A stretch of 64,000 nucleotides of DNA from Perkinsus olseni (GCA_013115135.1 JABANP010000004.1:124001-188000); one strand, 5' to 3'; shown: positions 31,604 to 44,021, counted from the stretch's first letter. Translations and numbers: made by a program. Notes: a model not told the origin generated them from the letters alone.

Positions 31604-33152
31604 ATGTCACCATTCCTATGTCCCATCTTCCTTCTTCTATCAGCGTTCGCGGCTCTCTGCAGTGCTGGCGAGAAAGTCAACCCTTTCCGAGTGTTTGGGT
31701 GAGCTTCCGTCACCACCAACAGCTCCGCACCCGAGACCCTTTAGGTACCTTCCGGAGTACCGCCTGTCGGATGATATCGACTTCGATGGTATCTTTTCTA
31801 GCGGCGTGACCGATCTGATATTCTTCAGCGTGGAGGTTGGATACCTCGGCATCATCGAACAGAAGCAGCGCTTGCCAAGCCCCACCATTCTTGAAAAGGC
31901 CCGGGCGGCAGCTGACGCCCACGGTGGTCGGCTGATGGTCAGTATTGGTGGTGCTGGCAGGAGCCAAGGCTTTGCGGACATGGTCGCGCACAATGGGGAT
32001 GTGCGGAGGTTCCTCTCGCAGCTGGATGATATGTTCAATAAATACCAACTTGATGGAGTGGACTTCAACTGGGAGTATCCCCAAAGCGAAACCGAATGGA
32101 ATAATTTTAAGCAGATGTTGCGATGGGTCAAGTTCAAGTTGAGGAAGAGAAGTCAGCCGGCTACTATTACTCTAGCGTGAGCTCGGGTGGAGAGAATACC
32201 GAGAGAATGAACTAGTCTGAGTTTTCGGGAGTTTATGAATTGGAAGAAATATTCACTTGTGGTTCACTTGAAAACGCGATTGTTCGGTTAGGAATCCAGT
32301 GTATTGCTTGAGAACATTCATCAGAGTTCATAGCCTAGTATGGGCTTTGAGAGGCTCCTCCTGCTGGCCATATGTACCGTTTTTACGATTAGGTTGACGC
32401 TGTGGCGGTAGCATAAACTGTCCTATGGAATGGTGTCCCAGGACTTTCCCTTTGAGTGATTGTACTATCAGATACCACCCCGATGGCGTTCAGGAGGAGA
32501 TGATTAGCAAGTACAGGTTCAGCAAGCAGTGTGACTACTTCCTGGCGATGACTTATGAGCATCCCGAGGGGCGAGGTGTAGATACTGCTAGGGCTGCTGT
32601 TGGTGCATGGCGGCAAAGAGGATTGGATGAGCGGAAGCTAGCGTTAGGGGTGAGGAGCGATGCGTCTTTGGTGGTAACGTCAGCGCTTCGGAGATGGAAA
32701 GGGGAGGGGAGAAGAAATTTGATTGCATTCGATCGATGGTCTTGGACTGGCTTTGCCGTCCTGGCTGTCTTGATTTCTATGAGTAACCAGCATCAACCTT
32801 AGATACCCTTCTATGGCAGAGACAGACAGACTAGAGAGCCTCGAACGTATGCGGAGATCTCCGCCGTATCCAATCCACATCAGCAGTTCATCTATGATTC
32901 ACCGGAGGAGGTTGAAGCGAGGACAAGATACGCGAAGGAAGAAGGCCTGGGGGGCGTCATGATCTGGGAACTCGGTAAGTGAGGGATGCTGATACGAATA
33001 CGCCTCGGCTGGGAGTGTAACATGATGAGGTAGTTGGATCAATGCCAAGACCCATTACCACAATCGGGACCATCTGTCTGGATGGGGACAGTTGTGATTT
33101 CCCATCTCTCGTGCGCTTGCTTGGACTTACTATCCTGCGAGACCTTTATTAA
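31604..33152 (+). CDS. Secreted GH18 chitinase-like protein
   Basis: Five exons (31604-31698, 31745-32176, 32472-32649, 32803-32974, 33034-33152) with introns of 46, 295, 153 and 59 nt give 331 aa; all junctions keep frame. Residues 1-22 are a classic signal peptide (PIFLLLSAFAALCSA). The glycoside hydrolase family 18 barrel follows: GYLPEYRL at strand 1, LMVSIGGAG at strand 3, DGVDFNWEYP at strand 4 (about 135-144), YHPDG and DYFLAMTYEH, LGIPFYGR, and GGVMIWELG at strand 8. The catalytic Glu of DxxDxDxE is present, but the Asp two residues before it is Asn. This Asp normally positions the substrate acetamido group, so activity may be low or the protein may only bind chitin-like sugars. No separate chitin-binding domain is seen. 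Confidence 0.85.
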
Positions 33153-33534
33153 GAAATACCAATCCTCGTGCGTATGAGTAAGAGTCCCTTCCGATGACAC
33201 AGTGTCTTGCCAGGCCAAGATCTTCCCCCGTCCAATCGCAGCTCTCTCCTGTCTGCTATCAGCAGGGTTGTGTCACCATCATCAGCCACTCCCGGGCTGG
33301 AGAAGCCCTCCGACGAAGGCGAAAGGACAGAGTATAAGAAAGAGGAAGAACTATGATATCGAGTTCAAGTGTTTCTTCCAGTCTGTATCTGTTAAGTTTC
33401 GTAAACATCAATTTTCGACAAATTGTGGGACGCCGGTAGCGCGCGCCCTGATGATCGATAATGGTTTCTCGTTTCTCAAGTGCATGAAAAGATCAGTTTT
33501 GTATCAATGGCTTTTGTACGAACTAAGAAGGGGA

Positions 33535-35647
33535 ATTGGGACGGCATCTACGAACCTTCGGCGAGTGTCCTCAACGCACTTGGGAAGATAACGGCGGTTC
33601 AGAAGAAAGGTGAGGAATCTTAGGTTGACGCGAGGATAGTATCTTATAGGTCATAATGCTTCTATAAAGGATTTGTCGACGGAGGAGTTGGTTGATATTA
33701 TGGAAGAATCCTTCCTGAGTGTGAGGGAGGAAGGTCCGGTGAAACGACGGATGCTGCGGAATATGGTAGTTGGGAGGGCCTTTGTGGGTGGTCATGTTGT
33801 TGGAGAGAGTCCTATCACGGAGCCTTACAGTTGTGTTAAAAGGCTTACGACATTCTACTTTCACCTCTACTAAAGTGCACCTTTATGCTGATAGTACACT
33901 TGCTGATAGGGTGGTATCTTTTTCTATTACTATCATCATCAGTCTGCTTCGATTAGGATTTGCTGTCGTATTGGTTATGATGATAGCAAAGCCTTGTTCC
34001 ATAGTGTTGTCTACCGTTGCTCCTTTTCTCAGCCCAACCCGCCGTATGATTCTGTCATAATGAGCCTACCAGTGGAGGGATACTCAGTATCACCTGGGGA
34101 GAATCCAGCACCGGAGGTATCCAAGGTCGACGCTGGCATTTGGTAGAGTCAGCGTATCTTTTAGGTTGGAGAGGATCCTATCCCGACTCTGGCAGGACTC
34201 AATGCGCAGAGTCCTTTCATCACGCTGAAGTCCAAGCTTGCAGGTGCTCAGAGGGGGCGTTTCTCTGTTGCGTGGAGGATGTCTATTCTGTACGGATCTC
34301 GTGAGATAAATTTTTGCAGCTTTTGGGCTTTTAGTAATTATTTTTTGGATTTTTTTCGATGTTGTTTGTTGGGGTTGATTATTGAATTGGTGGTTTTGTG
34401 GTATGTTAGATGAGGAGCAACTTTTGTTGATGAATGAAGGAAAAGGTGAATTGGAAAGTAAAATGAATTTTCTAGTCCGTAAGTGGCCAGTAAGTGGATA
34501 ACTTGACCTATTTTGTATCTTCCTAGGGAAGTCGGAAGATTTGTCTCTCTTGGTTGAAGAGGATCCACCGGCACAAGGTGGAAAGGACAAGAAGGGAGCG
34601 GCTGCAGAGGGAGAAGCGAAAGAAGGGAAGAGTGATGTGGTAGGTGGGTCACTCGGATCCTTAAGGATAATAACGACAATGTTGATGATCGTATCATCAC
34701 TTTGCAGTATCTTGATGTTTCTAGTATAGGGAGTATTGCCTTAGTCATTCTGCAGTAAAGAATGGTAGTGGTCTGTGCCTTGTATAACCTATATGTCGCG
34801 TATTCATCTCCTTCAGCAGTAGTTGTGGTTGAGGTAGTGTCACCTGCCGATACTCACTATTTTTAACGTATGAGTTTACTGTCAAGTATTGAGACCACAT
34901 TAATAATCTATTATGAATAGTGATTCTCTTGATACTGTTTTTCTCTCGCTGTAGCGGTACTAGCCCGTACCTTTCCCTCTTCACCGTATTGTCATCATTT
35001 GCGGATGCCTTAATATGATCGGATGGAGCCTCGCGAGGTTCCCCTCTCTGCTGTCTCGGGCGAGTCCTTTGTGAGCGTCGTATTTCTGGGAAGGACGGAC
35101 TTGCTACGTCAGGAGATGGAAGTGCTTCTCCCGAGATTCACGTTCACTCTCACGGGTACACCTAAGAAAGGAAGTTCAACTGAGGGTCATGAAGGAGAGA
35201 AGTGATGAGAATTGGGAAAGGAGTGGTATGAGAAGGTTCAGACATCTGTGTATGGCGTAGTTACGTTGAAGAGGTTGTGGTGGGGGCCAAGCTGTCCGGT
35301 AGACTGACGCGTGGTAAGCCGTACGTCAGCGAGGAGGAGCGGGAGAGGTTGGGAGAGGAAAGGCTTGCTAAGGTAATGATATTTATCGCCGTATCTTGAG
35401 CTCGCTCGCGTTTCGCTCGCCCGTCTATTAAGGAACCTTTATGAAACGGTTTCTGGTAGACGTGAGGTCCCATGTAAAGGTAGTGTATCGATATTATTCG
35501 TTTTGTATTTTCCTAGTATGCTACTTGGAGAGGATAGCTGTCGTGATTGCTGTTGTCAGGAGAAAGAAGATAAAAAGAACAAGAAAGGGAAGGGGAAGAA
35601 AGGAGCAGCGGCGGTGCCGGAGGAGCCTCCGATGATCAAAGAGTAGT
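33535..35647 (+). CDS. Multi-exon charged protein, unknown function
   Basis: A chain of plus-strand exons with consistent style: SASVLNALGKITAVQKK (ends at GTGAGG near 33610), DLSTEELVDIMEESFLSVRE (33673 on), PPYDSVIMSLPVEGYSVSPG (34037 on), DPIPTLAGLNAQSPFITLKS (34170 on), an acidic-lysine linker with GGKDKKGAAAEG (34530 on), RTDLLRQEMEVLLPRFTFTL (35090 on), LSGRLTRGKPYVSEEERERL (35290 on), and a terminal Lys-rich tail with EEPPMIKE ending at a stop at 35647. Introns are longer here (about 50-250 nt). The KDKKGAAA and KGKKGAAA linkers look like interdomain spacers. No domain was identified; exon borders are approximate. Confidence 0.45.
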
Positions 35648-35979
35648 TGCCTCGACGACCTTCGCCGTCACTAAAAAAGTATCGTAATTTTTAAATATGA
35701 TACCATATTAAATGCGGCATATTTAAAATATGTATACCAGAAGCGTTATAGAATGCCCCAGTGATTATTCAACCCAAGACCAAGCGAGTTTGGAGAGTTA
35801 CAAATTATGACAAATACTCAATGGGAGAGCGCTCAGCTTGACTCCGCTGAGGGACACAGAGACCTGAGTATCCAACATAGCGCAATAACAATGATCATTC
35901 AGTCACAAAGTATACGGGGTCGCGTCGAAGGGTGGTGTGTGCAAATTTGAGTGATATTTGTGGTTGTCTGGCAAGGTAC

Positions 35980-36430
35980 TCGTGGGAGGTTGACAATCGT
36001 GGAGGAGTGGCAATAGATGACGTGATGGAAGATGCCCCTCTTGGGGAGGAGGGAACACCACCGGCTGTCCCTATGACGGACCTCTGGGGGTAGGGTCGGG
36101 AGGGAAAGACGCATCGAGTGGCGTAGTTGTGGAGTTAAGAATCAATTTAATTGTAAAAGGTACATGAACTCCTGGGTAGAATTGACCGGGTCCAATCCTG
36201 AATCTTGGGAGATCATTTTTGTGCGGACAAGACCGGTGGAGGAGCTAACGGAGGTAGGGTCTCGGTCGGAGTACGATAGTTGATCTTGATGGATGGCAGA
36301 GTCACGGGGGTAAGCCTGGTGTGGAAGAGGATGATAGTCAGGAGAAGTGGGAAAGTTGTGGTACGTGCCTTGCTAGGATTACCCTTCCCGGAGTGAGTGT
36401 GAAGTTGGTCGGCTCTTGGGTTCGTGATAG
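35980..36430 (+). CDS. Acidic exon fragments between two genes
   Basis: Plus-strand stretches with coding character include AIDDVMEDAPLGEEGTPP (near 36010), MNSWVELTGSNPESWEIIF (near 36165) and GKPGVEEDDSQEKWESC (near 36310), each followed by a possible splice site. They probably link to the exons at 36431-37749. Confidence 0.3.
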
Positions 36431-37749
36431 GTGTTTTTCGGTCAGGTTTTGGATACCTCGGAGAGAGATGAAGATGACGTGATGGAGGCCTTGGCTGTCC
36501 TCTGTGGTGTCGATGTGGCGCGACTCCGGCCTGTCAGTCTGGGAGTCCGGGAGAATCGATCGTTTGTTAACTTCAGGATCTCATCGGATGGGAATTGCCC
36601 TGGTGGGTTGGGAGGTGGACTATCAGATAGTGAGCAGATAATAACTGAGAGAAATGGCCAAGTCGTTCAATTCGATTTTACTCAACAAAACCGCCAGAAT
36701 AATCTGAACTATAGGCTGTGATCTTGATGCCTCGTGTATGCTTTTCTCATAACCCATACTAAGATGGACGCGTCCGTGTCGTCTATTTTGGAGGGTGAAT
36801 GAGGAAAAGTGGTAGAATTAATGGCATGGTATCACTTGTCGATGAGATACATTTTCTCTGGTGAGAATTCTATCGATTTGGTGCGACATAAGGACAGCCG
36901 ACAAATTTTTTCCACTTTTCTCTTCATAAATTCGACGCCCTTTCAAAGAGCAGTCGCGTGACTATCACCAATTACGTATTTGAAGGTGGTGATAAGAGTG
37001 TGGTATTTCTTCAGATAAGTTTTTGAGGAGCAGTGAGGATTTGCTAAGTCGAATGGAGCAAGAGTTGGGAGGAGATCCCATGAAGGAAGGAACTGTGATA
37101 GAGTTTTTACGGAAATTGAGGGTAAAGTGGGTGAGCAATTCCGCGGAATAATTTTCCCATTTGTTTAGTTGACGGATGAAGATGAAGAGGATGATACGGA
37201 TACGCGCCCCTCTGATTATGACGATGAGAGCGAAACGTCCGGAAGCCCCAAGGGGAGTTTCTACCTGGTACGGCCTCGGCGTTCTGAAGATAACCGTCAC
37301 TGCGCCACGAAATTCGAAGTGTCCGTCGTTGCCCTCAGACACGTAAATCGACGTTCACGTTCGAAACTCAGAGCACCTTCCAGCAGGCCGTTGTGGCAGC
37401 GGTGGAAGTTAATGACTATTCTCGAGGACGACCGGTGAGTATGGAGGGGGTGAGGTCTGGTTCCTCGGGGGAGTGGGGTGTTCAGTAGTCCTCACCTGAG
37501 ATTTCTAGTATTGACTGAGGGAAGATCTTGGACTCAGGAGAGGCTGTCTGTTGACCACCCGCAGTTTAGTTTTATGATGGTGGTTGGCAGGTGCTGACTC
37601 GCCTCGGCAACCTTGGTGTGGTGGGAGGGGGGATGATGACATGCCGGGTTGGCCATGGCGTCTCTGTGAGGACCATGGATGAGCTCAAGAAGGATGTCGA
37701 GGAACTGCGTCGTGCGGGGAAGGAAGGAAACCCTGTGTGCGCGAAGTAG
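36431..37749 (+). CDS. Multi-exon protein with an LGVD-type domain
   Basis: Plus-strand exons: DVMEALAVLCGVDVARLRPV and SFVNFRISSD (36460 on), SSEDLLSRMEQELGGDPMKE to EFLRKLR (37016-37119), an acidic linker DEDEEDDTDTRPSD after a short intron (37169 on), STFQQAVVAAVEVNDYSRGR (near 37375) and a last exon with DELKKDVEELRRAGKEG ending at a stop at 37749. The pairing of a GVDxxR block, a VNFRI strand and a later D(P)xxxxGT(V) helix resembles a small module repeated in algal and alveolate surface proteins, from memory only. No membrane segment was seen in these exons. Confidence 0.4.
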
Positions 37750-38200
37750 GGAGGAATCTTTCGGCTGCGTGGTGCAGCTAGGAGTTGGTGGTGTTCAGGT
37801 ATGAGGATATGCGTTGGCGCCGATGTGATTGGTGTGATCGCGAACCCCTATTTTTCGAGTACCGTTGTATAGGTGAGTAATGCTTTTCTTGTTGCTGTCT
37901 GGGAGAGTTGCGAAAAATGTGGTATATCAATATCGAATCTATTGGGCCGGAGTCTTTTCCCTGTTTAATTTGTGATCGCCCAACTTATATCAGCATTATT
38001 ACCGTCACTAATATTATCGTCAACCGGTGTTAGCATGAATTCTCTCCCTCAGTCTGCGATGACCATGGTTGGGTATGCGGCCTCTGTGCTGTCGGTGATC
38101 TGGTCGTGTGCCCGATGAAGCATTCGACCTGTCGGGTGCAGACCTGCACGGATGAACAGTAGGCGTATCTTAGGTTGAAGCCAGGGAGATATGGAGGGGC
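37750..38200. other. Intergenic stretch, no gene seen
   Basis: No exon with clear coding character. Confidence 0.35.
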
Positions 38201-38249
38201 ATCTTGTTGTCAGTTTCATACCATGTGAAGGGTGTGGTACAGCAGGGCG

Positions 38250-38540
38250 GCAAATTAGCATCGAGTGTGCGTTTGGCGGACACTATCGACGATGGCTTTG
38301 TTCAGACTGCGCCGCGAGGTAAGATTCTTGTAAATTAACTCACAGTAAACTTGCATGCCCGTTATAAGTTCTATATAGGTTACCTTTGTTGTACTACGTT
38401 CCGTAGGTAGTAATACATTTATTCTTATTATATTAATAAATAAGATGTAACAGTATAGAATAACTTGAACGACTCTCGGACTGTCGACGATGGCTTTGTT
38501 CAGACTGCGCTGCACGGTGAGATTCTTGTGAATTGGAGAC
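38250..38540 (+). repeat. Tandemly duplicated exon with its splice site
   Basis: 38278-38335 and 38476-38532 share a segment encoding DDGFVQTA, followed in each copy by a 5' splice-like sequence (GTAAGATTCTTG and GTGAGATTCTTG). About 140 bp of AT-rich sequence lies between. It looks like a small exon-plus-intron duplication, which could allow mutually exclusive splicing. Confidence 0.55.
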
Positions 38541-39579
38541 ACCAGCGCCTAACAGTACAAGATATCTCGCATGCCTTTTATAATTTGTATATACCTCAGC
38601 ATTGTAATGTTACTTTCCGTAGATATCATCCGCGTATTTATTTCTATAATAATCATCCAAAAAAGTAGCTCTCATAAAATAGCTTACACATGAATGGCTA
38701 CTAATTGCTCTATATAAATTTAGAGGAAATTCTTATGACATGTATTAGATTCTGTGTGATTCAGGGAGGTTTACGGAGCATTCTTGTCGAGTGCGGAGCC
38801 GCTGTATGGAGGGGCATCTCTGAGACCCTCTGCAGGGATAGTACAACATCTCCGAGGTACCATGACTCAGTTGCTGACCTATCGATCGATCGGGCGAGCG
38901 CTACTTGCATGCAGGATTTGGTGGTCCGGCTGCTTTGGCGGAGTATAGCTCGTCGGCGTTGCATTGCTTGGGCGTGGGCTTCACCATCACCATACGGGAT
39001 GTAGGGCGTGGGGCTGGCAGGTGGTGCTGCGGGTTTGGTTGTACTCAAGGCGATGGGGATCTACTCATCGTCGGTCGTAGTGCCTTCGAGGCATTTCGGA
39101 ATCCCAAGTGGATCTTATTTGGCACCGAGCTGACTTCTGTAATTTGGCATCAGTGTAGGAGTCCTAGTTAATTCTTCATATTCATCACTTGTGTATTGGT
39201 TACGGCGTGATGCGGTCGAAGTGTGGTATCAAGCGTCTGGCGTATCTCGCTGTCTTCCCCTTTCGTACGAGTGACAGCGAGGCAAAGAGAGCCGAATCCT
39301 AGGTGTTGATCAGATGCCCGAATCTTTGTGGTCGGAGGGCAGCTTAAGGAACCCTCGAGTTCGGGGTCAGACTATCCGATATGAACTTGGTGTGAAGGAG
39401 GATCTCATCACCTTGCTGCACGTGTCCTCGAGCCAGCTGTCAATAATAGGGTAGTTCGTGATGGCTTTGGGTGCGGCCGGCGGGAAGTCGGTTCCTCAGG
39501 CGAGATTTTCTGCCGGGCCATAATTGTGTCCAACTGCAGCTGTACCTTCATCGCGGTATTGAGAACATTGAGGTGAATT

Positions 39580-41350
39580 TTGTGGCGCGCGAGAATGAAT
39601 CGGGGGATGATCGATTCAGGTCTGCCCATATGCGTTGGTCCACGACTTATCGAGGATGGCTATTGTGTGGAAGCAGCGGTTGATGAGCTCGCAGGGAGAA
39701 GGCGAGCAGAACGAGGAGGATGCTCTCGAGGTTCGGGCGAGTATTCGGGTTGTCAGGTGGGACGGCTTCGTTCAGGTGGTGGATGGCGAGGAGGAGGCCT
39801 CGTCTAAATTTTCTCGAGTGGCTCGGGAGTTGATGCGGGGTTCGAAGGAGCAGCAGCAGGAGAAGCTGCTAGTGTTGGATAAGCACTTTGCGGTGGGAGA
39901 CGAGGAGGATGATGAGGAGATTCCGTTGCCTGTGGTGGTACGATCGGGGAGGGGTGCCGGTGTCGGTCGATGCTGGCGCTGGGATCTCTTATGCGTTCGT
40001 CGTCGACCGTCTTCAGGTTGATGAAATTCTGGCGGTGAGTGTACATGATGTACTCGAATCGGGAGAGCCGGTAAGAGTTCTGATAAGAGCTGGGACGGGA
40101 CTGTTTCTTCTCTGATGTAGCTTATGGAGAGCGGGGAAGCGAAGAAGCAGCCTGTGTGTGGGCGAGTGTTCGGTGGGGATGCGAAGGAAGCTATCAGGGA
40201 GGACTATTTACGAGGTGATTCAATCGTCCCTAGCGGCTGGCGGGAGTATGATGTTGTAGAGTTGGATGTATCACTAAAAATGCTATCCAGGAGCTTTGTG
40301 GTTTCAATAGACCTTGTAGTTTTCGTAGCCCGAAACCTAACGAAGCCTGTAGCAGCACAGACTAGACTTAACACATGACGGAAATTACCGTCAGTGACGG
40401 TCCGTCACTAGTAGGTAGGTTGTATGATCACTGGTAGCAACATGATGGAGTTTGACGTTGTAGTAGTTGTTGCAGTACGTCTCTTCTGTGGAATTGTTTG
40501 ACATCGGTAGAAAGTCGCCGTTCTCGGTTGCTCGACAATAGTGGGCGTTGGGACAGCCAAGGTCGAGGGGCAACGGCGTCTGTGCATTGACGAGGTGCCC
40601 CTCTCCCGACACCCACTGCCCATGGCGATGCAAGTCGCTCTCAATAAATTGCGCATTACAATAGTTAATTGAATTTACTTGATTCAGTTTAGATTACGTG
40701 ATCGAATTAACTTGTGATCTCTCGTTGAGGGGTGTGCTGAAGGTGGTGGTGTGTGAACCTGCTCAGGATGCATCTCGTGGTTATCCCAAATGAAGGGACT
40801 GGAATCTCGACGGAACTCGTCGGTGAGGGCATCATCAGTCGACATTGGTCGAGAGATGTTGGCTATGTTACTGGGAGAAGGGCAGGAAGATTCGAAAGAG
40901 TAGTATTTAGGGAAATACAAGTGTGTGCAAGAGAGCAAGATTCACTGCTGTTCCCATGGGTTCATTATCATCATGTTGTTGTTACGATAGCGACCTTGTT
41001 GTGTTGTAGCTGCTCTTAATAATGGGCTTCGAAGACTTGGATCTCAGCGGGAATTTATAATCTCATGACAGCCCCGTCTACCGGAGGTCCTGATGGTGTG
41101 TCGCCCTGCAGTACAGCAGAGAAGGCGGGGGAAGCTTTGATGGTTGACCAACTGCCAACTAGCGACCCAGATGAGCTCAGGTGATGCTTGAGAGGTAGTT
41201 GTATTGTGCCGAGAGTTGTGATTTCACAGGCAGCTGGCGCGGATAGCGAGGGAGAAGGGCGACTTGGAGAGAGCATGCAACCTGCTGGGCGATGCGTGTG
41301 AGATTACTTGCACGAGGGAAGGGACGGATACGTGCAAGGCGATGGCGGCG
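39580..41350 (+). CDS. Acidic/Gln-rich multi-exon protein, unknown
   Basis: Plus-strand stretches with coding character: RVVRWDGFVQVVDGEEEASS and ELMRGSKEQQQEKLLVLDKH then DEEDDEEIPLPVVV (39635-40000), QVDEILAVSVHDVLESGEPV (near 40015), CGRVFGGDAKEAIREDYLRG (near 40160) and LERACNLLGDACEITC (near 41265). Several end at GTGAGT-like sites. No domain was recognised, and these may be more than one gene. Minus-strand frames here lack such features. Confidence 0.3.
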
Positions 41351-41359
41351 GTGCTCTTC

Positions 41360-42470
41360 GACTTCGGGTGGGCGTAGCGGTATTCTACTCGTGTTGGATT
41401 GTGCGGCGCAGGGATTGTCTTTTGGCGAAGGAGGAAGAATCTTTGGACATCTTGAATGGCGATGATGGTGGAGAGAACGGGGTTAATATGGATAACGTGT
41501 TGGGAGAAGGTAATGCTTGCAAGGGCGTATGTGGGGACCGGAATGCAACGTAGGGTCGTCTGCGAAGAGCGCGATGGATCGGCTACAGGAGGCTGTGGAC
41601 ATGGTGAAAGCGACAAAGGAAAGGGAGATGGCTGGCGATGGGACGGGTACTTGACAGAGGTGGTGCATGTCGATCACGGTGGGTTGATTTAGACGCTGAA
41701 TCTGATGTGGAGGATCTCCAGTTGGCCTGGGAGAACCTCGAGCAATGTCGAAAGTGTTTAGGGCTGTTTACAGAGGAGGATATGCCTTGGGATCTGGCCA
41801 GGTGAGCTAGGGTCACTGAAGAGAGGTAGACTCATTTCAAAGATTCTGGCTAGAGGTGGGCGGGAAGAATCTGTCGAGGTCGGACAGTTGATGCGGCCAT
41901 GAAAAGTTAAATTATATGCGGAGACTCTCCTGGCATGAGACTCTGCAGAGTCCGCACTATTCTCCGGATTGTTGGATTATCCACCGTTAATAGCCGTATA
42001 CGGCCCGGTGGGTATGCATGTGTTCTTCTTATGGCTCGAGTTCAACGCTTCTGCGGATGTGAACGGTCGCCCATCATTTCCCACGTCCTATGGTCCCATG
42101 TCTGTTGCCCTTCAACTGGATGGCTAAGGCCGAGCTGGTTGATGGGTTCGAATGCCTCTTGTTTGCGTTGACACGTTCCTCTGAACTGAAGTGCTGGAGC
42201 CTGTATCCTGTAGCCTGTGACGAATCCCACCAACCGAGGAAACTCCATAAAGCATGGTAACCATGGTAACCGACAACCGTTGTCGGTTGCATTGCTTCAC
42301 TTTCATGACTGGGGCGGCTGCAATCTATTTTACGCATTCACGATGAGGGTCCAGAACGGGGGTGCTGCCGTCCGCGATGTCGCTGTACATATCAACAGTT
42401 CTTCCACTGACGGGGCTTTTTTGTAGACGGTTTGTGATCCGGATGAGCAGGAACACAAAATCACAAAGGA
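41360..42470. other. Weakly coding or intergenic stretch
   Basis: Scattered short open frames without domains. A short inverted repeat pair (GGTAACCATGGTAACC and CCGACAACCGTTGTCGG) lies at about 42256-42288. Confidence 0.35.
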
Positions 42471-42479
42471 TCATCGCAG

Positions 42480-42810
42480 TTTGCTATCATTGGCGTCGCC
42501 TCAGGCGACTCGCCTGTATAGAATTCGACGAAGATGGACATCATACTACTTCTCTGGTCCCGTTAGTGGTGGCTGTCGTCAGCGATGAGAGCGCTGACGC
42601 TGTGGTACCACGTCTTCGTGCAGCTCAACAACTTCTCCCGCAGACTGGTGACGGTGCTATCACTTGATTGTGCTGTGACGCAGCCCCAGGGATCATCAAG
42701 GCAGCTAAACGATCTCCCGGTGACATTAGGCATCGTTGCCGATGGCATCGCGATGAGAGTATCAGGAAAGCCAGCATTACGGACACGGACCGTCAGATAG
42801 CCCAAGAGAT
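42480..42810 (+). pseudogene. Probable MULE-type transposase remnant
   Basis: A frame with SLVPLVVAVVSDESADAVVP resembles the strand after the first catalytic Asp in Mutator-like transposases (HFxPLAxAVVSxE). Further on, GIVADG in one frame and DESIRKASITD in the next resemble the second Asp block (LIVSDxxxAIxKA), split by a frameshift. The match is partial and based on pattern only. A clearer relic lies at 44785-45050. Confidence 0.4.
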
Positions 42811-42819
42811 TGCATATTC

Positions 42820-43280
42820 CGACAACTCTGGGCATTACAAATGTGTCTCTCAATTTTCAGCTTTGAACAACACGCCAATTTGATATACACTTGCGAATCA
42901 CAGTCCTGCCGGCTTCCATACCGAGAATAAGCATTGAGTTCACCCATCGCAACGCTGGGGACAGGCCCTGTCCTCAGCTATGAAGCTGCTGTAACACAAA
43001 TCTTTCTTCTATACTTTTTCTATACAAACGGATCGGGTGTCCCGGGACACCATGCTCCGCTCGGGTTTCATTTCTGGAGGTTATTGAAAAAACTCATTAT
43101 TATTATTCTTCTTCTCCTTCTTGTGCAGCACCCCTTCGACCGGGCGGGTGATAGCCAGTATAGGGGTATAGCTGCGGGCTCAGTTGCTGCCTGAGCCCAT
43201 GGTAACTTATTATTATGGCGCTGTAATCTCAGACGATGCCACAGCCGACTCGGGGATTTCCTTCAACTACAAGAGCGTTA
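42820..43280. other. Stretch without a supported gene
   Basis: Includes a TTATTATTATTCTTCTTC low-complexity run near 43100. The frame at 42934-43194 is hydrophobic but unsupported. Confidence 0.35.
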
Positions 43281-43284
43281 CCCT

Positions 43285-44021
43285 CAGGCTTGTGAGGAGT
43301 TCGAGAGGGTGACTTCTGTTGCACTTCCTTGGTGGTTGATATTGCTGTTCATCAGGCTCTTGAGATCTGCGAAAAATGCAATCCACCAGTTCGGGAGAAG
43401 GCTGTGGTAAGAGCTGCCGTTGGGGGATGGGGCATTGAGGGAGATGTCGTCAGATACTACTCAGACTGGGCGAGTGCCAGCGGCAGGGGGACAAGGAGAA
43501 GGGAAAGAAGACTCTTCTGACGGCTAAGGCGTTGTTGGATGATCCTCAACAGCGGGACGAGGATACCGATGATGTGAGGCTCTCGCGTCTACAATTTGTA
43601 GCGCGACGGCCCTCAACCGAAGTTTTCCATGCAGCTGTGTGGGATAACCAATAATTATTATTGACGTATAGGGAGCACTTACTCATTATTAGTGTTATAA
43701 GTAGATTCAATCAACTAGATTGGCGTTGTTATTGCTCGTTATTGGCTAGACCATTCTCGGCAATAGTTCTCCAGCAAATTCTTGGATCCGGCATTTTGAA
43801 CTATTCTGCCGAGGGTCACCTCCTTCGTCGTGTAGGTCCTGGCTGCTATCGATGAAGCTCTGGAGGATAACCAGGCGGAAGAGATGAATGACCAGGTGAA
43901 GATCATTCAGCAGATGATGGCTTCGACCGCGCGAGCACCTGATGGACCGACACTCTCTCTTGGAGCTTCTACTTCGGCGAAGTTTGATAAAGCGACGCTA
44001 GGATCTGATTCAAAGGTGAGG
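43285..44021 (+). CDS. Helical protein exons, unknown
   Basis: Three plus-strand coding stretches: LQLQERYPQACEEFERVTSV (near 43270), ALLDDPQQRDEDTDDVRLSR then FVARRPSTEVFHAAVW (near 43530-43650), and VLAAIDEALEDNQAEEMNDQ then QQMMASTARAPDGPTLSLG (43828-44021), the last followed by GTGAGG. The composition suggests amphipathic helices. They may be upstream exons of the MATH-domain gene or a separate gene. Confidence 0.35.

Noticed and set aside
41224..41616. 130-aa minus-strand frame rich in Ser and Pro
   Set aside because: Typical antisense product of GC-rich plus-strand coding; no signal peptide or domain.
42120..42170. B-box-like GGTTCGAATGCC with an upstream A-box-like TGGCTAAGGCCG
   Set aside because: The two boxes are too close for a tRNA, and no acceptor stem pairs around them.
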